A stretch of 64,000 bases of DNA from Halomonas sp. GFAJ-1 (GCA_002966495.1 CP016490.1:1302001-1366000), one strand, 5' to 3'; shown: positions 8,610-18,045, numbered from the stretch's first letter. Numbers and translations: made by a program. The notes: generated from the letters alone by a model not told the origin.

Positions 8610-9128
8610 ATGGAAAGCATGGTGGCGTTAAACGTAGCGGTGTTAACGGTGTCGGATACGCGCACGGAAGAGACCGATCGTTCGGGCCAATTCCTAATAG
8701 AGCGGCTCACCGGCGCGGGCCATACCCTGGCTGAAAAGCGCATTGTGCAGGACGATGTGTATCAACTTCGCGCGGTGGTGGCCCAGTGGATTGCCGACCC
8801 TGCGATTCAGGTGGTGATTACCACGGGGGGGACAGGCTTTACCGGGCGCGACTCCACCCCCGAGGCTATCTCGGTGCTGCTGGATAAGCGCATCGAAGGC
8901 TTTGGTGAGCGCTTTCGCCAATTGAGCGGCGACGAGATCGGTAGCTCCACGATTCAAAGCCGCGCTTTGGGTGGGTTTGCCAACGCCACTGTCGTGTTCT
9001 GTTTGCCCGGCTCAACCGGTGCGTGCCGCACCGGCTGGGACGGCATTCTGGCCGAGCAGTTGGATAGCCGCCATAAGCCGTGCAATTTTGCCAACTTAGT
9101 GATTCCAGGCCGGGGGCAGCATGGCTGA
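8610..9128 (+). CDS. moaB: Molybdopterin adenylyltransferase-like MoaB
   Basis: A 172-residue MoaB/Mog fold protein. The pterin-binding signature TTGGTGFTGRD is at about residues 71-81, and VFCLPGSTGAC near 131 is the second conserved loop. In organisms where MoaB is active it adenylylates molybdopterin, the step before metal insertion by MoeA. The gene overlaps moeA by 8 bases, which fits a paired function. An alternative ATG four codons in (8619) cannot be excluded. The cofactor feeds the neighbouring formate dehydrogenase. Confidence 0.93.
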   Translation: MESMVALNVAVLTVSDTRTEETDRSGQFLIERLTGAGHTLAEKRIVQDDVYQLRAVVAQWIADPAIQVVITTGGTGFTGRDSTPEAISVLLDKRIEGFGERFRQLSGDEIGSSTIQSRALGGFANATVVFCLPGSTGACRTGWDGILAEQLDSRHKPCNFANLVIPGRGQHG

Positions 9129-10326
9129 TTTACAGCCGATCGAAACAGCCCTTGAGGCGCTGCTGGCAGGGGTGGTGCCGCTGGAGGCTGAGCCAGTGCC
9201 GCTAGTGCAGGCGGCGGGTCGCGTGCTGGCCGACGTTGTTTATGCCCAGTTGGACGTGCCGCCGTTTGATAATAGCGCCATGGATGGCTACGCCTTGCGC
9301 GCCGCTGATGCGGGGCAATGGCTGCCGATAAGTCAGCGCATTGCCGCAGGCACCCAGGCCCAAACGCTTGCGCCCGGCAGCTGCGCACGTATTTTTACCG
9401 GCGGTGAGATTCCTGCTGGCGCTGACTGTATGGTGATGCAAGAGCGCGTAGAGATTGACGGTGAGCGCGCACTGATTCCAGCGGATATTCCGGCGGGGGA
9501 CAATGTGCGCCGTCAGGGGCGCGACGTGCAAAGTGGTTCTGTGCTGCTAAATGCCGGTGAACGGTTGGAAGCTGCTGCATTAGGTCATTTGGCCGGGCAA
9601 GGCGTCACCGATGTGAGCGTACGCCGTCGGCCCCGTGTGGCATTACTCTCCACTGGCGATGAGATTGTTGACCCCGGCACACCATTAAAGCCCGGTCAGC
9701 TCTATAACTCTAACCGGCCAATGCTCAAGCGGCTGTTAGAAAACTTTGGGGCTGACGTCGTGCAACTGGTTAGCGTGCCGGATGACTATGCTCAAACCGT
9801 TGAACTACTGCGCCAAGCGGGGCTAAACGCTGACGTGGTTATCAGCACCGGTGGTGTAAGCGTGGGCGAAGAGGATCATGTCAAAGCCGCGCTGGAAACG
9901 CTGGGCCAGCTCGATATGTGGAAGCTGGCGATTCGCCCTGGCAAGCCGCTGGCACTGGGCCGTTTGCCCCGCAACGATGGCAGCCACGCACGCTTTGTAG
10001 GGCTTCCTGGGAACCCTGTGTCTAGTTTTGTAGGGGCATGGCTATTTTTGCGGCCACTAATGGGCGCACTGCTTGGCTGCCCTACTTTAAAAGCACTGCC
10101 CAATATGACTGCTAGCGCTGGTTTTGCCACCTCAACCGGCCCCCGCGAACACTATATGCGCGTGACGCTAAACTTTACGCCAAGCGGTGTGACGGCCAAG
10201 GCTTTTGACGATCAGAATTCCGGCGTGCTTTCGTCGTGCATCAACGCCGATGCCTTAGCGGTGATCCCGCCTAATAGCGAAATCGCTAAGGGCGATAAGA
10301 TCCGCTGTTTATGGTTGGCAAGTTAG
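9121..10326 (+). CDS. moeA: Molybdopterin molybdenumtransferase MoeA
   Basis: A 401-residue enzyme that inserts molybdate into adenylylated molybdopterin. Visible signatures are PPFDNSAMDGYA near residue 47, the GDEIV segment with the LYNSNRPML block in the middle, and STGGVSVGEEDHVK, where the MPT-binding loop lies. The C-terminal beta domain ends in LAVIPPNSEIAKGDKI. Length and domain order (domains I-IV) are typical. It overlaps moaB by 8 bases. The next gene is on the opposite strand and converges after 12 bp, with no obvious terminator hairpin. Confidence 0.95.
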   Translation: MADLQPIETALEALLAGVVPLEAEPVPLVQAAGRVLADVVYAQLDVPPFDNSAMDGYALRAADAGQWLPISQRIAAGTQAQTLAPGSCARIFTGGEIPAGADCMVMQERVEIDGERALIPADIPAGDNVRRQGRDVQSGSVLLNAGERLEAAALGHLAGQGVTDVSVRRRPRVALLSTGDEIVDPGTPLKPGQLYNSNRPMLKRLLENFGADVVQLVSVPDDYAQTVELLRQAGLNADVVISTGGVSVGEEDHVKAALETLGQLDMWKLAIRPGKPLALGRLPRNDGSHARFVGLPGNPVSSFVGAWLFLRPLMGALLGCPTLKALPNMTASAGFATSTGPREHYMRVTLNFTPSGVTAKAFDDQNSGVLSSCINADALAVIPPNSEIAKGDKIRCLWLAS

Positions 10327-10338
10327 GGGATGAGAAGG

Positions 10339-10746
10339 CTAAGGAGTCAGCTTGCGCGCGTCCAACAGCAGTACGAGTTGCTGCTGTTCAAACGTAAAGC
10401 CGCACAGCGCCATTGAAAACCGTCGGGAACGCAGCAGCTTAGGTAGCGGGTAAAGCGTGTTGGCAGGCAGTTGCCGAAGGGTAATGTCGCCGCTTACGCC
10501 TAGCTGCCAAGTGCTGTTTTTTTCGCTCCTTACTTGAGCGTCGCGCAGGGTTAGCCAGCGGCTAGGTGGCGTAGGTTGGTCGCGCCCTTCATAAAGCAAC
10601 GAGTGGGCGCTGGCGCTGCGCAATGCCGTCGGTTGATCGGCCATGGCGATAACATGACACGCTTCTAGGGCGGCACGGTAAGGCCCTACGCGAAACAGCA
10701 CCATAGCCACCTGAGCTTGCTCGTCATGATCTTGATGCTGAAGCAC
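10339..10746 (-). CDS. Degenerate CheW-like protein
   Basis: A protein of about 135 residues with a GTG start two bases after the cheW stop; an ATG at 10704 is an alternative. It opens with VLFRVGPYRAALEACHVIAM, like the first strands of a CheW domain. It ends with LPKLLRSRRFSMALCGFTFE and LVLLLDARKL, like the last strands, where CheW proteins have an LLLD ending. The middle is not recognisably CheW. It closes the chemosensory operon and probably acts as a second, divergent coupling protein at the CheA/receptor array, perhaps like WspD. This is a structural guess from pattern matching; the protein would be annotated as hypothetical by many pipelines. Confidence 0.55.
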   Translation of the reverse strand: MLQHQDHDEQAQVAMVLFRVGPYRAALEACHVIAMADQPTALRSASAHSLLYEGRDQPTPPSRWLTLRDAQVRSEKNSTWQLGVSGDITLRQLPANTLYPLPKLLRSRRFSMALCGFTFEQQQLVLLLDARKLTP

Positions 10747-10747
10747 G

Positions 10748-11281
10748 TTAACCCAGCCCCTGCTGGTAGGCGTTGAATAGCGCCTCTGGCTCAAGCAGTG
10801 CAAGCGCTTGGCGATCATCTATCTGCCACAGCGCGCTAACATAAGGGTGCAACGTGCTGGGAAGCGTTTCGGGAGGCGCTTGCAGCATGCTTTGGGCCAC
10901 GTCGCACACATCGTCTAGCTGTTCTATTCGCACGCCGCTGCTCATGCCCGCTGCGTTGACTAACAAAATCATGCCGTGGGTTGGGTTCTCAGGCGTGGGC
11001 AGGCCGAGTAGCTGATGCAGGCTAATGACAGACTCAATGTGGCCACGCAGGTGCAGTACGCCTTCAGTAGAGACAGGTAGCCCCGGTACGTAATAAACGG
11101 GCTGATCGCTGGGTAAAATCTCGCTCACTGCGCTGCCGGGTAGTGCAAAGCGCTGGCCATTGAGCCGAAAAAGCACTAGCTGCTGGGTGGGCTCATCAAC
11201 ATCGACCACTGTATTAGCATCGCCGTGTGCCGCTAACGCCTCTTCCAAAGAGTGGCTGTCGCGTGGCGTTTCAGCGCTCAT
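10748..11281 (-). CDS. cheW: CheW-type coupling protein
   Basis: A 177-residue protein. After about 45 variable residues comes a CheW domain: QQLVLFRLNGQRFALPGSAV, EILP, then VLHLRGHIESVISLHQLLGL, which carries the conserved RG and L-x-x-L-L-G of CheW. It links the receptor to CheA in the signalling array. I use the ATG at 11281, which overlaps the upstream stop codon by 11 bases; a longer start at 11332 would run far into the diguanylate cyclase gene. It belongs to the chemosensory operon that starts at about 20.06 kb. Confidence 0.88.
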   Translation of the reverse strand: MSAETPRDSHSLEEALAAHGDANTVVDVDEPTQQLVLFRLNGQRFALPGSAVSEILPSDQPVYYVPGLPVSTEGVLHLRGHIESVISLHQLLGLPTPENPTHGMILLVNAAGMSSGVRIEQLDDVCDVAQSMLQAPPETLPSTLHPYVSALWQIDDRQALALLEPEALFNAYQQGLG

Positions 11282-12950
11282 CGGCTTGCTCCATTGATAC
11301 GACGACCTGATTGCGTCCCTGGTCTTTGGCAAGGTAGAGCGCCTGATCAGCGCTTAAACGCAGTGACTCGGTAGAAGGCTGCGCGGGGAAGCTGCTGATA
11401 CCTGCGCTGAAGGTGCAGCGAAAGCGGACATCACCGGCGTGGAAATCGACCAGTGCAAAATCCTCGCGCAAACTATTAATTAATGTGGCGGCCTTCTCGG
11501 CGTTGATACCTTTTAGCAGCACAACAAATTCTTCGCCGCCGTAACGGCCGATAATATCTGAGAGCCGCAGGCGGCTCTTTAATAGCCTTGCCAAGGTGAT
11601 AATCACTTGATCGCCCGCCAAGTGGCCGTGGGTATCATTCACATGTTTAAAGTGATCAATATCAATCATCGCCATGGCGTGCTGGCTGTTTTCGCGGTGT
11701 GCTTGGGCGAGGGTTTTATTGATGAGCTCGGTGGTAGTGCTGTGGTTATACAAGCCGGTCATACTATCGCGGGTCATTAATGAGCGCAGTAGGCGTAGGC
11801 GTTCAGCGCGCAGCCGCACCGCCGAGACCAGTTCCTCTGCCTGTACGGGCTTGGTAAGAAAGGCTTCAACACCCGCGGACATCGCGGAAATTTGCTTTTG
11901 GCTGTCGGTTTCACTAGAGAGATAGATGATCGGTAGCCCTAGATACTCCGGCTGCTGACGAATAATCGTCGCCAGCTCTTCCCCTGAACACACCGGCATA
12001 TACACATCGACCAGCAGTAAGTCGGGACTAAAGCGCTCCATCGTAGTGAGTGCATCGGCGGGATGGTGAACTTGATGAGCCATCATGCCGCCCTCTTCAA
12101 GCAGTAAGGCATGGTAGGCAGCTACTTCAGGCTCATCATCCACCACGAGTACCTTTAGCGGCTCTTCCGCCGCCGGAGCGGTGAGCTCATCCACCGCCAA
12201 CATAAGATCCAGCGGCTTCACTGGCTTTATGAAGTAGCCGTCGCAGCCTGCGCGAACGGCGCTCAGGCGTGAATGAAAGTCGCTGTGGGCCGACAGTACG
12301 ATGGCAGGCAGCGGTTGGTCGGTCAATTTGTTGAGGCTGGCCAGGGTTTCCGTGCCGGCTGTCTGGCCTTGGGGGAACTGCACATCCATGATCACCGCGT
12401 CTGGCCGACGAGTGAGCACGGCGTTAAAGAACGTTTCTGTGTCGATAAAGTGCACGACCTCATGACCAAAACAGCGGAGATGGTGGATTAGTTGATCGAC
12501 CTGCTCGGGCTCATCGTCGCACAAGTAAATTAACCGCTGGCGCTTATTGCGCATCGGCTCCACTTGGCCGGTCAGCTCAAAGCTGTGCACCGCGGACAGC
12601 GCTTGCTGCTGGCCATTATGCGAACGCAAGTGTTGCTGTTCGCGCCCCAGCTTATGTAGCAGCTCGCTGATATAGGTGTCGATATCAGCACGCAGAGGAG
12701 AGGAGGTGAGCGACTCCTCAGCCTGGTCTGCTAGCTGGGCAAGCCGCTCAAAGCCCAACGACCTCCCGGTTCCTTTCAAACTATGAAAGAAGCGGTGCAG
12801 CTCCGGCGCGAGTCGCGTTTGCTCTTCGGTCGAGGCGCGGCTCTGCTCCCACAGCTTGGCGGTGTGCGCTAAGCGGGCTGGAAGCTGCTCAATAAAACGC
12901 GCACGCAGCTGATTGAGCTTTTCGTGCAGCGAAGGGGCGGGCTGAGACAT
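11271..12950 (-). CDS. Hpt-REC-REC-GGDEF diguanylate cyclase
   Basis: A 559-residue multidomain response protein. An Hpt domain comes first, with HRFFHSLKGTGRSLGF and phospho-acceptor His56. Two receiver domains follow, with Asp189 (VIMDVQFPQG) and Asp315 (LLVDVYMP) plus their conserved KP loops. A GGDEF domain ends the protein, with the active site GGEEF at 471-475 and an intact RxxD inhibitory site (RLSD, 462-465) five residues before it. It should make cyclic di-GMP from two GTP and be feedback-inhibited. I prefer the ATG at 12950, which has AGGTAG upstream; 13019 is an alternative without a ribosome site. Within this operon it takes the place of WspR. The Hpt plus tandem receivers suggest input through a phosphorelay. 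Confidence 0.9.
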   Translation of the reverse strand: MSQPAPSLHEKLNQLRARFIEQLPARLAHTAKLWEQSRASTEEQTRLAPELHRFFHSLKGTGRSLGFERLAQLADQAEESLTSSPLRADIDTYISELLHKLGREQQHLRSHNGQQQALSAVHSFELTGQVEPMRNKRQRLIYLCDDEPEQVDQLIHHLRCFGHEVVHFIDTETFFNAVLTRRPDAVIMDVQFPQGQTAGTETLASLNKLTDQPLPAIVLSAHSDFHSRLSAVRAGCDGYFIKPVKPLDLMLAVDELTAPAAEEPLKVLVVDDEPEVAAYHALLLEEGGMMAHQVHHPADALTTMERFSPDLLLVDVYMPVCSGEELATIIRQQPEYLGLPIIYLSSETDSQKQISAMSAGVEAFLTKPVQAEELVSAVRLRAERLRLLRSLMTRDSMTGLYNHSTTTELINKTLAQAHRENSQHAMAMIDIDHFKHVNDTHGHLAGDQVIITLARLLKSRLRLSDIIGRYGGEEFVVLLKGINAEKAATLINSLREDFALVDFHAGDVRFRCTFSAGISSFPAQPSTESLRLSADQALYLAKDQGRNQVVVSMEQADER

Positions 12951-13034
12951 CAGACTACCTAAGTGATTGGTCGAAAGCGGCGATCCGTTCCATTTTATCC
13001 ATTCCATCGCATCTAACATTGTTTCGGAGCATGC

Positions 13035-13391
13035 TTAGCTGTTGAGTGCCTGTTGAACGGCGGCTTCTAGATTACTTGCCAGCTCGGCATCTTTACGCAA
13101 ACAGGCGTTCAGGCCCGGTGTCTGGCGTAGTGCTTCATCCGGGGTGTCCCCGGTAAGTAAAATAAACGGCAGGTGATTGCCTTGCTCGCGCAGCATCGCT
13201 AGCAGTACTGTGCCGCTGACAAGGGGCATGTGCATATCGCTGACAATCAGTTTGATATCGCTGTGAGAATCTAACTGCTCGACGGCGTCCATTGCATCAT
13301 TGGCCATCAGAGTATTATGCCCTTGCGATTCAAGCAGTGCCGCCGTCATTTCACCCGCTAGCGGATCGTCGTCTACGACCAGAATATGCAT
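13035..13391 (-). CDS. Single-domain response regulator (CheY-like)
   Basis: A 118-residue receiver with no output domain. The acidic pocket is DDD at residues 7-9, the phosphorylation site is Asp52 (IVSDMHMP), the switch Thr is in LLTGD, and the Lys is in LRKD near 100. The Lys lacks the usual following Pro. It lies between CheA and the diguanylate cyclase, so it may be a phosphate sink or a shuttle from CheA to the Hpt domain of the cyclase. The sequence resembles hybrid-kinase receivers more than motor-binding CheY, so a flagellar role is doubtful. Confidence 0.88.
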   Translation of the reverse strand: MHILVVDDDPLAGEMTAALLESQGHNTLMANDAMDAVEQLDSHSDIKLIVSDMHMPLVSGTVLLAMLREQGNHLPFILLTGDTPDEALRQTPGLNACLRKDAELASNLEAAVQQALNS

Positions 13392-13428
13392 CCATGACCT
13401 CTTGAGTGTTGTGTAAGTAACCCGCGCT

Positions 13429-15537
13429 TTAACCCAGCAGGGCCTGGAGAGTTTCTACTAAATTGTTTTGATCAAAACTGCCCTTGACGATATAGGCATC
13501 GGCACCAACCTCAATGCCGCGTCGCCGATCAGACTCTTTTTCCCGCGAGGTGATAATAATAATCGGCCGATAACGATAAACCTCATTTTCGCGCAGTCGG
13601 GCAGTCAGCGCAAAGCCGTCCATTATTGGCATCTCAACGTCGGTTAGTACTGCATCAAATGGCTCCGCCAGTGCTTTGGCTAACCCATCGCGACCATTTT
13701 CGGCCAGCGTAACGTGGTAGCCCCACGCTTCGAGTACGTCTTTCTCTATTTCCCGGGTATTCAGTGAGTCATCGACTACCAAAATGCGCTTCGCGAGAGT
13801 GGATGAGGGACGCTCATTACCAAGGTGCTGGACATTGTGCCGGGTAGCCTCCAGCAACGCAGGTATGTGCAGTAGGCTCACCAGCGCATTACGCCCCATG
13901 GAAACCATGCCCGAGACCAGCGGTAAGTGACGTAGATGCACCGGGAGCGGCTTAATCACCATATCGCGCTCATCAATCAGTGAATCAATTATCAAGGCGA
14001 GCTTCTGGTGTCGCTGGTGGACGACCAGCAGTAAGGTATTATCGGTGTCGGACGTTGTCTCAGGTAGCTCAAGCAGTTGGGCTAGTGATACCACCGGTAC
14101 AAATTCATTGCGCAAAATCAGCGTGCGCTGTCCAGCAGCATCAATGAATGAGCCAGGTGAACACTCCACCAGCTCGGATACGTAAGGCGCGGTTACCCCT
14201 AGGGTGACACCGCCAACGCTGATCAACAGCACGCGCATCATGGCCAGTGAGAGTGGCAGGCGCAGGGTAAAGCGCGTGCCGCTGCCGCGTTCGCTGGTAA
14301 GCTGTAAGTCGCCGTTAAGCTCGTCCATAACCGTGCGCTTGACCACATCTAAGCCCACGCCGCGCCCAGAAAAGTCGGTAATCATGCTTTTAGTAGAGAA
14401 ACCCGGCAGGAAAATAAGCTCCAGGGTTTCCTGCTCACTCAGTGTATTCAGCTGCTCTTCACTGACGAGCTGTTTGGCAAGCGCTTTCTGACGCACCGCG
14501 TCTAACGCAATACCTGCGCCATCATCATGCATCTCAACCATTACCCAGTCCGCATCTTGCCACGCTTCAATCACCAGCTTCCCCCGGGGTGATTTACCCG
14601 ATGCCACGCGCTCGGCAGGTGGCTCGAAGCCATGATCCAGGGCATTGCGCAGCAGGTGAATGAGCGGGTCTGACAAGCGATCAATCATCTGGCGATCAAG
14701 CTCTATTTCGGCGCCTCGTAAGCGGCAGTCGACCTGTTTGCCGAGTGATTGAGCCAACTCACGGGACATGTGCGCGAGCGGATCAAACACTACGCTTAGC
14801 GGTAGCATGCGCATTTGCAGTGCCCGGTCGTGCAAGTCGTTCATCAGCGAATCGTGACTTAAAACGCTATCTTTCAGCTCACGGTGAAAAGCGTGAAAGG
14901 GCGCCTGCTGCTCGGCAGGGAGCGTGGTGCTTAACGCGCGGGCTTGGTCAACCAAGGTATGTAAGTGGTGGTGGCCGGAAAGTACTTCACCCATCAAGCG
15001 GATAACATCGTCTAGCCGGTCCAAACGAACCCGCACCGTATCGCTGAGGCGTAGTTCGCTCTCGGTGGTCAGCGCAGTGGAAGTCGAAGGTGCTGAAGGC
15101 GTAACAGGAAGCGGGGGTGCAGGTGTGCTGGGCAGGGGTTGGGTTTGAAGAGCCGCCTGTTCAAGGGCGTTACACAACGCCTCATCCGTGGCCGGTAAGT
15201 CATCGCCTGTTGCCCCTTGGGCTAGCTGACTGACAAAGTCAGAAAGCCCATCAACGGCTTGGTTAAGCAGGCTGGTAACTGTCGGCGATGCGGTTAGGGT
15301 GCCGTCGCGCAGGGCGCTGAGCAGTTCTTCCGTGCTATGCGCCAGTGCCGTAATGGGCGCCAGCTTTAACATACGCGACGAGCCTTTGAGCGTATGCGCT
15401 GCGCGAAACAGCTCATTGATCTGCTCTCGGTCAGCATAGCCCTGCTCTAATGCACTTATCCCTTCGCGTAAGCGCGGCAGGTGGTCGGCGGCCTCTTCCA
15501 CAAAGCGCTGAATAAAGCGGCGAATATCCAGCGCCAT
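13429..15537 (-). CDS. cheA: CheA-type hybrid histidine kinase with C-terminal receiver
   Basis: A 702-residue kinase. The Hpt (P1) domain has the phospho-acceptor His48 in RAAHTLKGSSRM. A proline-rich linker (about 130-155) is followed by the dimerisation and ATP-binding domains; HLLRNALDHGFEPP is the N box, and GAGIAL and GRGVGLDVV are the G boxes. A CheW-like P5 domain comes next, then a receiver from about 585 with Asp633 in LTDVEMPIMDG. No P2 CheY-docking domain is evident. The CheA-REC layout is that of WspE and other alternative-function systems. It lies between cheR and the lone receiver gene, 1 bp after cheR. Confidence 0.94.
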   Translation of the reverse strand: MALDIRRFIQRFVEEAADHLPRLREGISALEQGYADREQINELFRAAHTLKGSSRMLKLAPITALAHSTEELLSALRDGTLTASPTVTSLLNQAVDGLSDFVSQLAQGATGDDLPATDEALCNALEQAALQTQPLPSTPAPPLPVTPSAPSTSTALTTESELRLSDTVRVRLDRLDDVIRLMGEVLSGHHHLHTLVDQARALSTTLPAEQQAPFHAFHRELKDSVLSHDSLMNDLHDRALQMRMLPLSVVFDPLAHMSRELAQSLGKQVDCRLRGAEIELDRQMIDRLSDPLIHLLRNALDHGFEPPAERVASGKSPRGKLVIEAWQDADWVMVEMHDDGAGIALDAVRQKALAKQLVSEEQLNTLSEQETLELIFLPGFSTKSMITDFSGRGVGLDVVKRTVMDELNGDLQLTSERGSGTRFTLRLPLSLAMMRVLLISVGGVTLGVTAPYVSELVECSPGSFIDAAGQRTLILRNEFVPVVSLAQLLELPETTSDTDNTLLLVVHQRHQKLALIIDSLIDERDMVIKPLPVHLRHLPLVSGMVSMGRNALVSLLHIPALLEATRHNVQHLGNERPSSTLAKRILVVDDSLNTREIEKDVLEAWGYHVTLAENGRDGLAKALAEPFDAVLTDVEMPIMDGFALTARLRENEVYRYRPIIIITSREKESDRRRGIEVGADAYIVKGSFDQNNLVETLQALLG

Positions 15538-15538
15538 G

Positions 15539-16966
15539 TTAACTCACTCCCTGTGAGAGGTGAGGGGATGCCAGCGTGGTGCTGTCCGCTTCTAAATAAC
15601 GTTCGGCAAGGAAGCGCGCATCGCCAGGTGGCAGCGGTGGGACGATAGTGTCTAACCCGCCGCTTGAGGTGGGCGCAGTGGTCAGCAAACGCACCACCGC
15701 GGCATAGCGTTGCTTGCGTTGTAGCGGCTCGTCGGTCAATTCACCCTGGCGATACAGTTCAGCTAAGTAGAAGTGCGCTGGCCAGCACTCTGGGGCAACG
15801 TAAATAGCCCGTTTAAAATAGTCGTAGGCCACATGGGGCTTTTGCTGCCAGCGGGCGACTAGCCCGGCTAGTACTAGCGTATCGATTGACCACGGCTGTT
15901 GTTTAAGAAGCGCCTCAAGCAGCGTTGCGGCCTCGTTAAAGGCATTTTGATTGAGCAACTGATGGGCGGTATGCAGCTGATCAGCGGTGCTATCTGCTTG
16001 TTCGCTATCCGCTGTTTGGGCAAGAGGCGCATCGGGCGCTAAATCAGTGCTGCTTGCTAGCCCTAGCGTTTCACGGGCGCTCTCACGGATGTCACTACTG
16101 TCATCAGCCTTTGCGCGCATCGCAAGCATGGGCGGCTCAAGGGGAGCCGTTGGCACTGCGGCGGATTGCTCAGCGCGGCGAAAGTAAAATATGCCCTGAT
16201 CTTCGACCAGCTCAAAAACGCCGAGATCGTTACCCAACGTTTCGGTAACACCGCAGAGTAAGATGCCATTCGGGGCCAGCAACTGGCTCAGCTGATGGTG
16301 AATACGCCGCCGCGTCTGCGGGTCAAAGTAGATCGATACATTGCGAAACAGAATCACATCAAAGGGGCCGCCTGGATGGCTTTCATGGGCGTTTAAAAGG
16401 TTAAACGGACAAAAAGTTACCCATTGGCGAAGAGATTCGTGAAGCTTAAAGCGGCCCTGGAAAGGGCTAAAGTAACGCGCTTTGAAGTCGGGTGAGAGCG
16501 CGCGAAACGCCATGCCGCCATAAATCGCCTGGCGTGCCTTGGCGAGAATTTGGTGATCCAGGTCACCGCCGGTGAGAGTAAACAGCGATTTAGCGCGCTC
16601 GCCAAAGCGCTCAAACAGCATCATCGCTACGCTATAGGGCTCCTCGCCGGAAGAACAGCCTGCGCTAAAGATGGATAGCGGTGGCCCCCTTGCCGCTAAG
16701 CGCTCAGGCAGATAGGTGCTAACCAACCAGTTCAAGGCATCCGGTTCACGGCAAAAATAGGTTTCGTTAACCGTTAACTGGCTGACAAAGTGATCGAAGA
16801 GCACTGTGTCGCTGGTTAATTGTTTAAGAAGCTGGGTGTTATCCGCTAGTCCTGTGAAGGCTTGTAAGCTGGCGACCGCTCGTAATAGCCGAGCTTCGGC
16901 CAAGCCCTCTAGGTGTAAACCGCAGCGCTGATGCACAAGGGCTTTAAAGGGCGCTAACGCGCTCAT
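15539..16966 (-). CDS. cheR: CheR-type methyltransferase with TPR region
   Basis: A 475-residue protein. The N-terminal 270 residues are a CheR methyltransferase: the SAM-binding loop is FSAGCSSGEEPYSVAMML and a second conserved block is FRNVSIYFD, where most CheR proteins have CRN. It would methylate glutamates of the operon's receptor. After a low-complexity linker, residues about 325-430 hold TPR-like helices (LLNQNAFNEAATLLEALLKQ, AYDYFKRAIYVAPECWPAHF). CheR fused to TPR is the WspC architecture, and there the TPR part is thought to control receptor binding. The start overlaps the cheB stop by four bases. Confidence 0.93.
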   Translation of the reverse strand: MSALAPFKALVHQRCGLHLEGLAEARLLRAVASLQAFTGLADNTQLLKQLTSDTVLFDHFVSQLTVNETYFCREPDALNWLVSTYLPERLAARGPPLSIFSAGCSSGEEPYSVAMMLFERFGERAKSLFTLTGGDLDHQILAKARQAIYGGMAFRALSPDFKARYFSPFQGRFKLHESLRQWVTFCPFNLLNAHESHPGGPFDVILFRNVSIYFDPQTRRRIHHQLSQLLAPNGILLCGVTETLGNDLGVFELVEDQGIFYFRRAEQSAAVPTAPLEPPMLAMRAKADDSSDIRESARETLGLASSTDLAPDAPLAQTADSEQADSTADQLHTAHQLLNQNAFNEAATLLEALLKQQPWSIDTLVLAGLVARWQQKPHVAYDYFKRAIYVAPECWPAHFYLAELYRQGELTDEPLQRKQRYAAVVRLLTTAPTSSGGLDTIVPPLPPGDARFLAERYLEADSTTLASPHLSQGVS

Positions 16967-18033
16967 GCTAGAGGCTCCGGTCGGTTGTTATTTAGGGAGC
17001 CGCGCACATCGCGCAATAGACGTCCCGCCAGGCTATCTAGCGGTAGCTCATACTGAATAACACCCGCTTTAACGGCTTCCTGGTTCATGCCATAAATAAC
17101 TGAGCTGGCTTCATCTTGCGCGAAGGTGGTGCCGCCTGCCTGATAAATAGCCCGCATGCCAATAACGCCATCGCGGCCCATACCGGTCAGGATAATGCCG
17201 ATGGCATCTCTGCCGTAGACCTCTGCGACACTCTGCAACAGCACATCGCAGCTAGGATGATACAGAGAGCTTTGGGGGCTGGGCTGAAGCTGGAAACGGT
17301 GGCGGGGGGAGACACATAAATCACGCTCTGAAGGTGATAGGTAAATGTGCCCAGGCTGAATCTGCTCGCCCTCTTTGGCAACACTGATCGGCATGGCGCA
17401 TAGCGATGCTAGCCATTCAGCCATACCATCAATAAACCCATGGCTGATGTGCTGGGCGATCACAATAGGCGCTGGAAACCTAGCCGGTAGCGTTCGCAAC
17501 AGGCGCACTAAGGCTTGCGGGCCACCGGTCGAACAAGCGATCGCGACGACGTGTTGAAAGTTCCGCGGCACGCCACTTGAGGCCGCGGGCAGGGTAGGCA
17601 GGGTGATAATGGGAGCCGGTGTTGTGACGCGCCGCCGTAGGCGAGTAATCACCGCAACACCCGCAAGCAGGCGAACACGTTCCAATAGGCGATCTGCGTC
17701 GGCCCCTTCTAATGTGGGTTTAGGCATTACTTCAAGCGCACCCACTTCTAAAGCCTGATAAGCCGTTTGAGCATCGGAGCGGTCACTGACCACCAGGATG
17801 GGCACGCCCCTGCTATACATAATCTCTTCAATAGCGCTTAGGCCGTCCATCACCGGCATGTTGAGGTCCATGGTGATCAGCTGCGGTGCAAGGCGTTTGA
17901 CCAGCTCTACTGCTTCGCGGCCGTTAGTGGCTTCACCTACGACCTCAATATCATCGGCTCGGCTAAGGATATCGCGTAGCACGTCGCGGGCTACTTGGCT
18001 GTCGTCGGCAATGACTACCCGAATTACACTCAT
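16963..18033 (-). CDS. cheB: CheB-type receptor methylesterase
   Basis: A 356-residue protein with an N-terminal receiver (DD at 10-11, phospho-Asp56 in ITMDLNMPVMDG) and a C-terminal methylesterase domain. The catalytic serine is Ser168 in AIACSTGG. The histidine is in IAQHISHGF and the aspartate in ILTGMGRDG. It removes methyl groups from the receptor and resets adaptation, as WspF does in Wsp systems, where loss of this gene locks cyclic di-GMP synthesis on. It is the second gene of the operon and overlaps cheR by four bases (ATGA). Confidence 0.95.
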   Translation of the reverse strand: MSVIRVVIADDSQVARDVLRDILSRADDIEVVGEATNGREAVELVKRLAPQLITMDLNMPVMDGLSAIEEIMYSRGVPILVVSDRSDAQTAYQALEVGALEVMPKPTLEGADADRLLERVRLLAGVAVITRLRRRVTTPAPIITLPTLPAASSGVPRNFQHVVAIACSTGGPQALVRLLRTLPARFPAPIVIAQHISHGFIDGMAEWLASLCAMPISVAKEGEQIQPGHIYLSPSERDLCVSPRHRFQLQPSPQSSLYHPSCDVLLQSVAEVYGRDAIGIILTGMGRDGVIGMRAIYQAGGTTFAQDEASSVIYGMNQEAVKAGVIQYELPLDSLAGRLLRDVRGSLNNNRPEPLA

Positions 18034-18045
18034 CCGGTATCCTTA

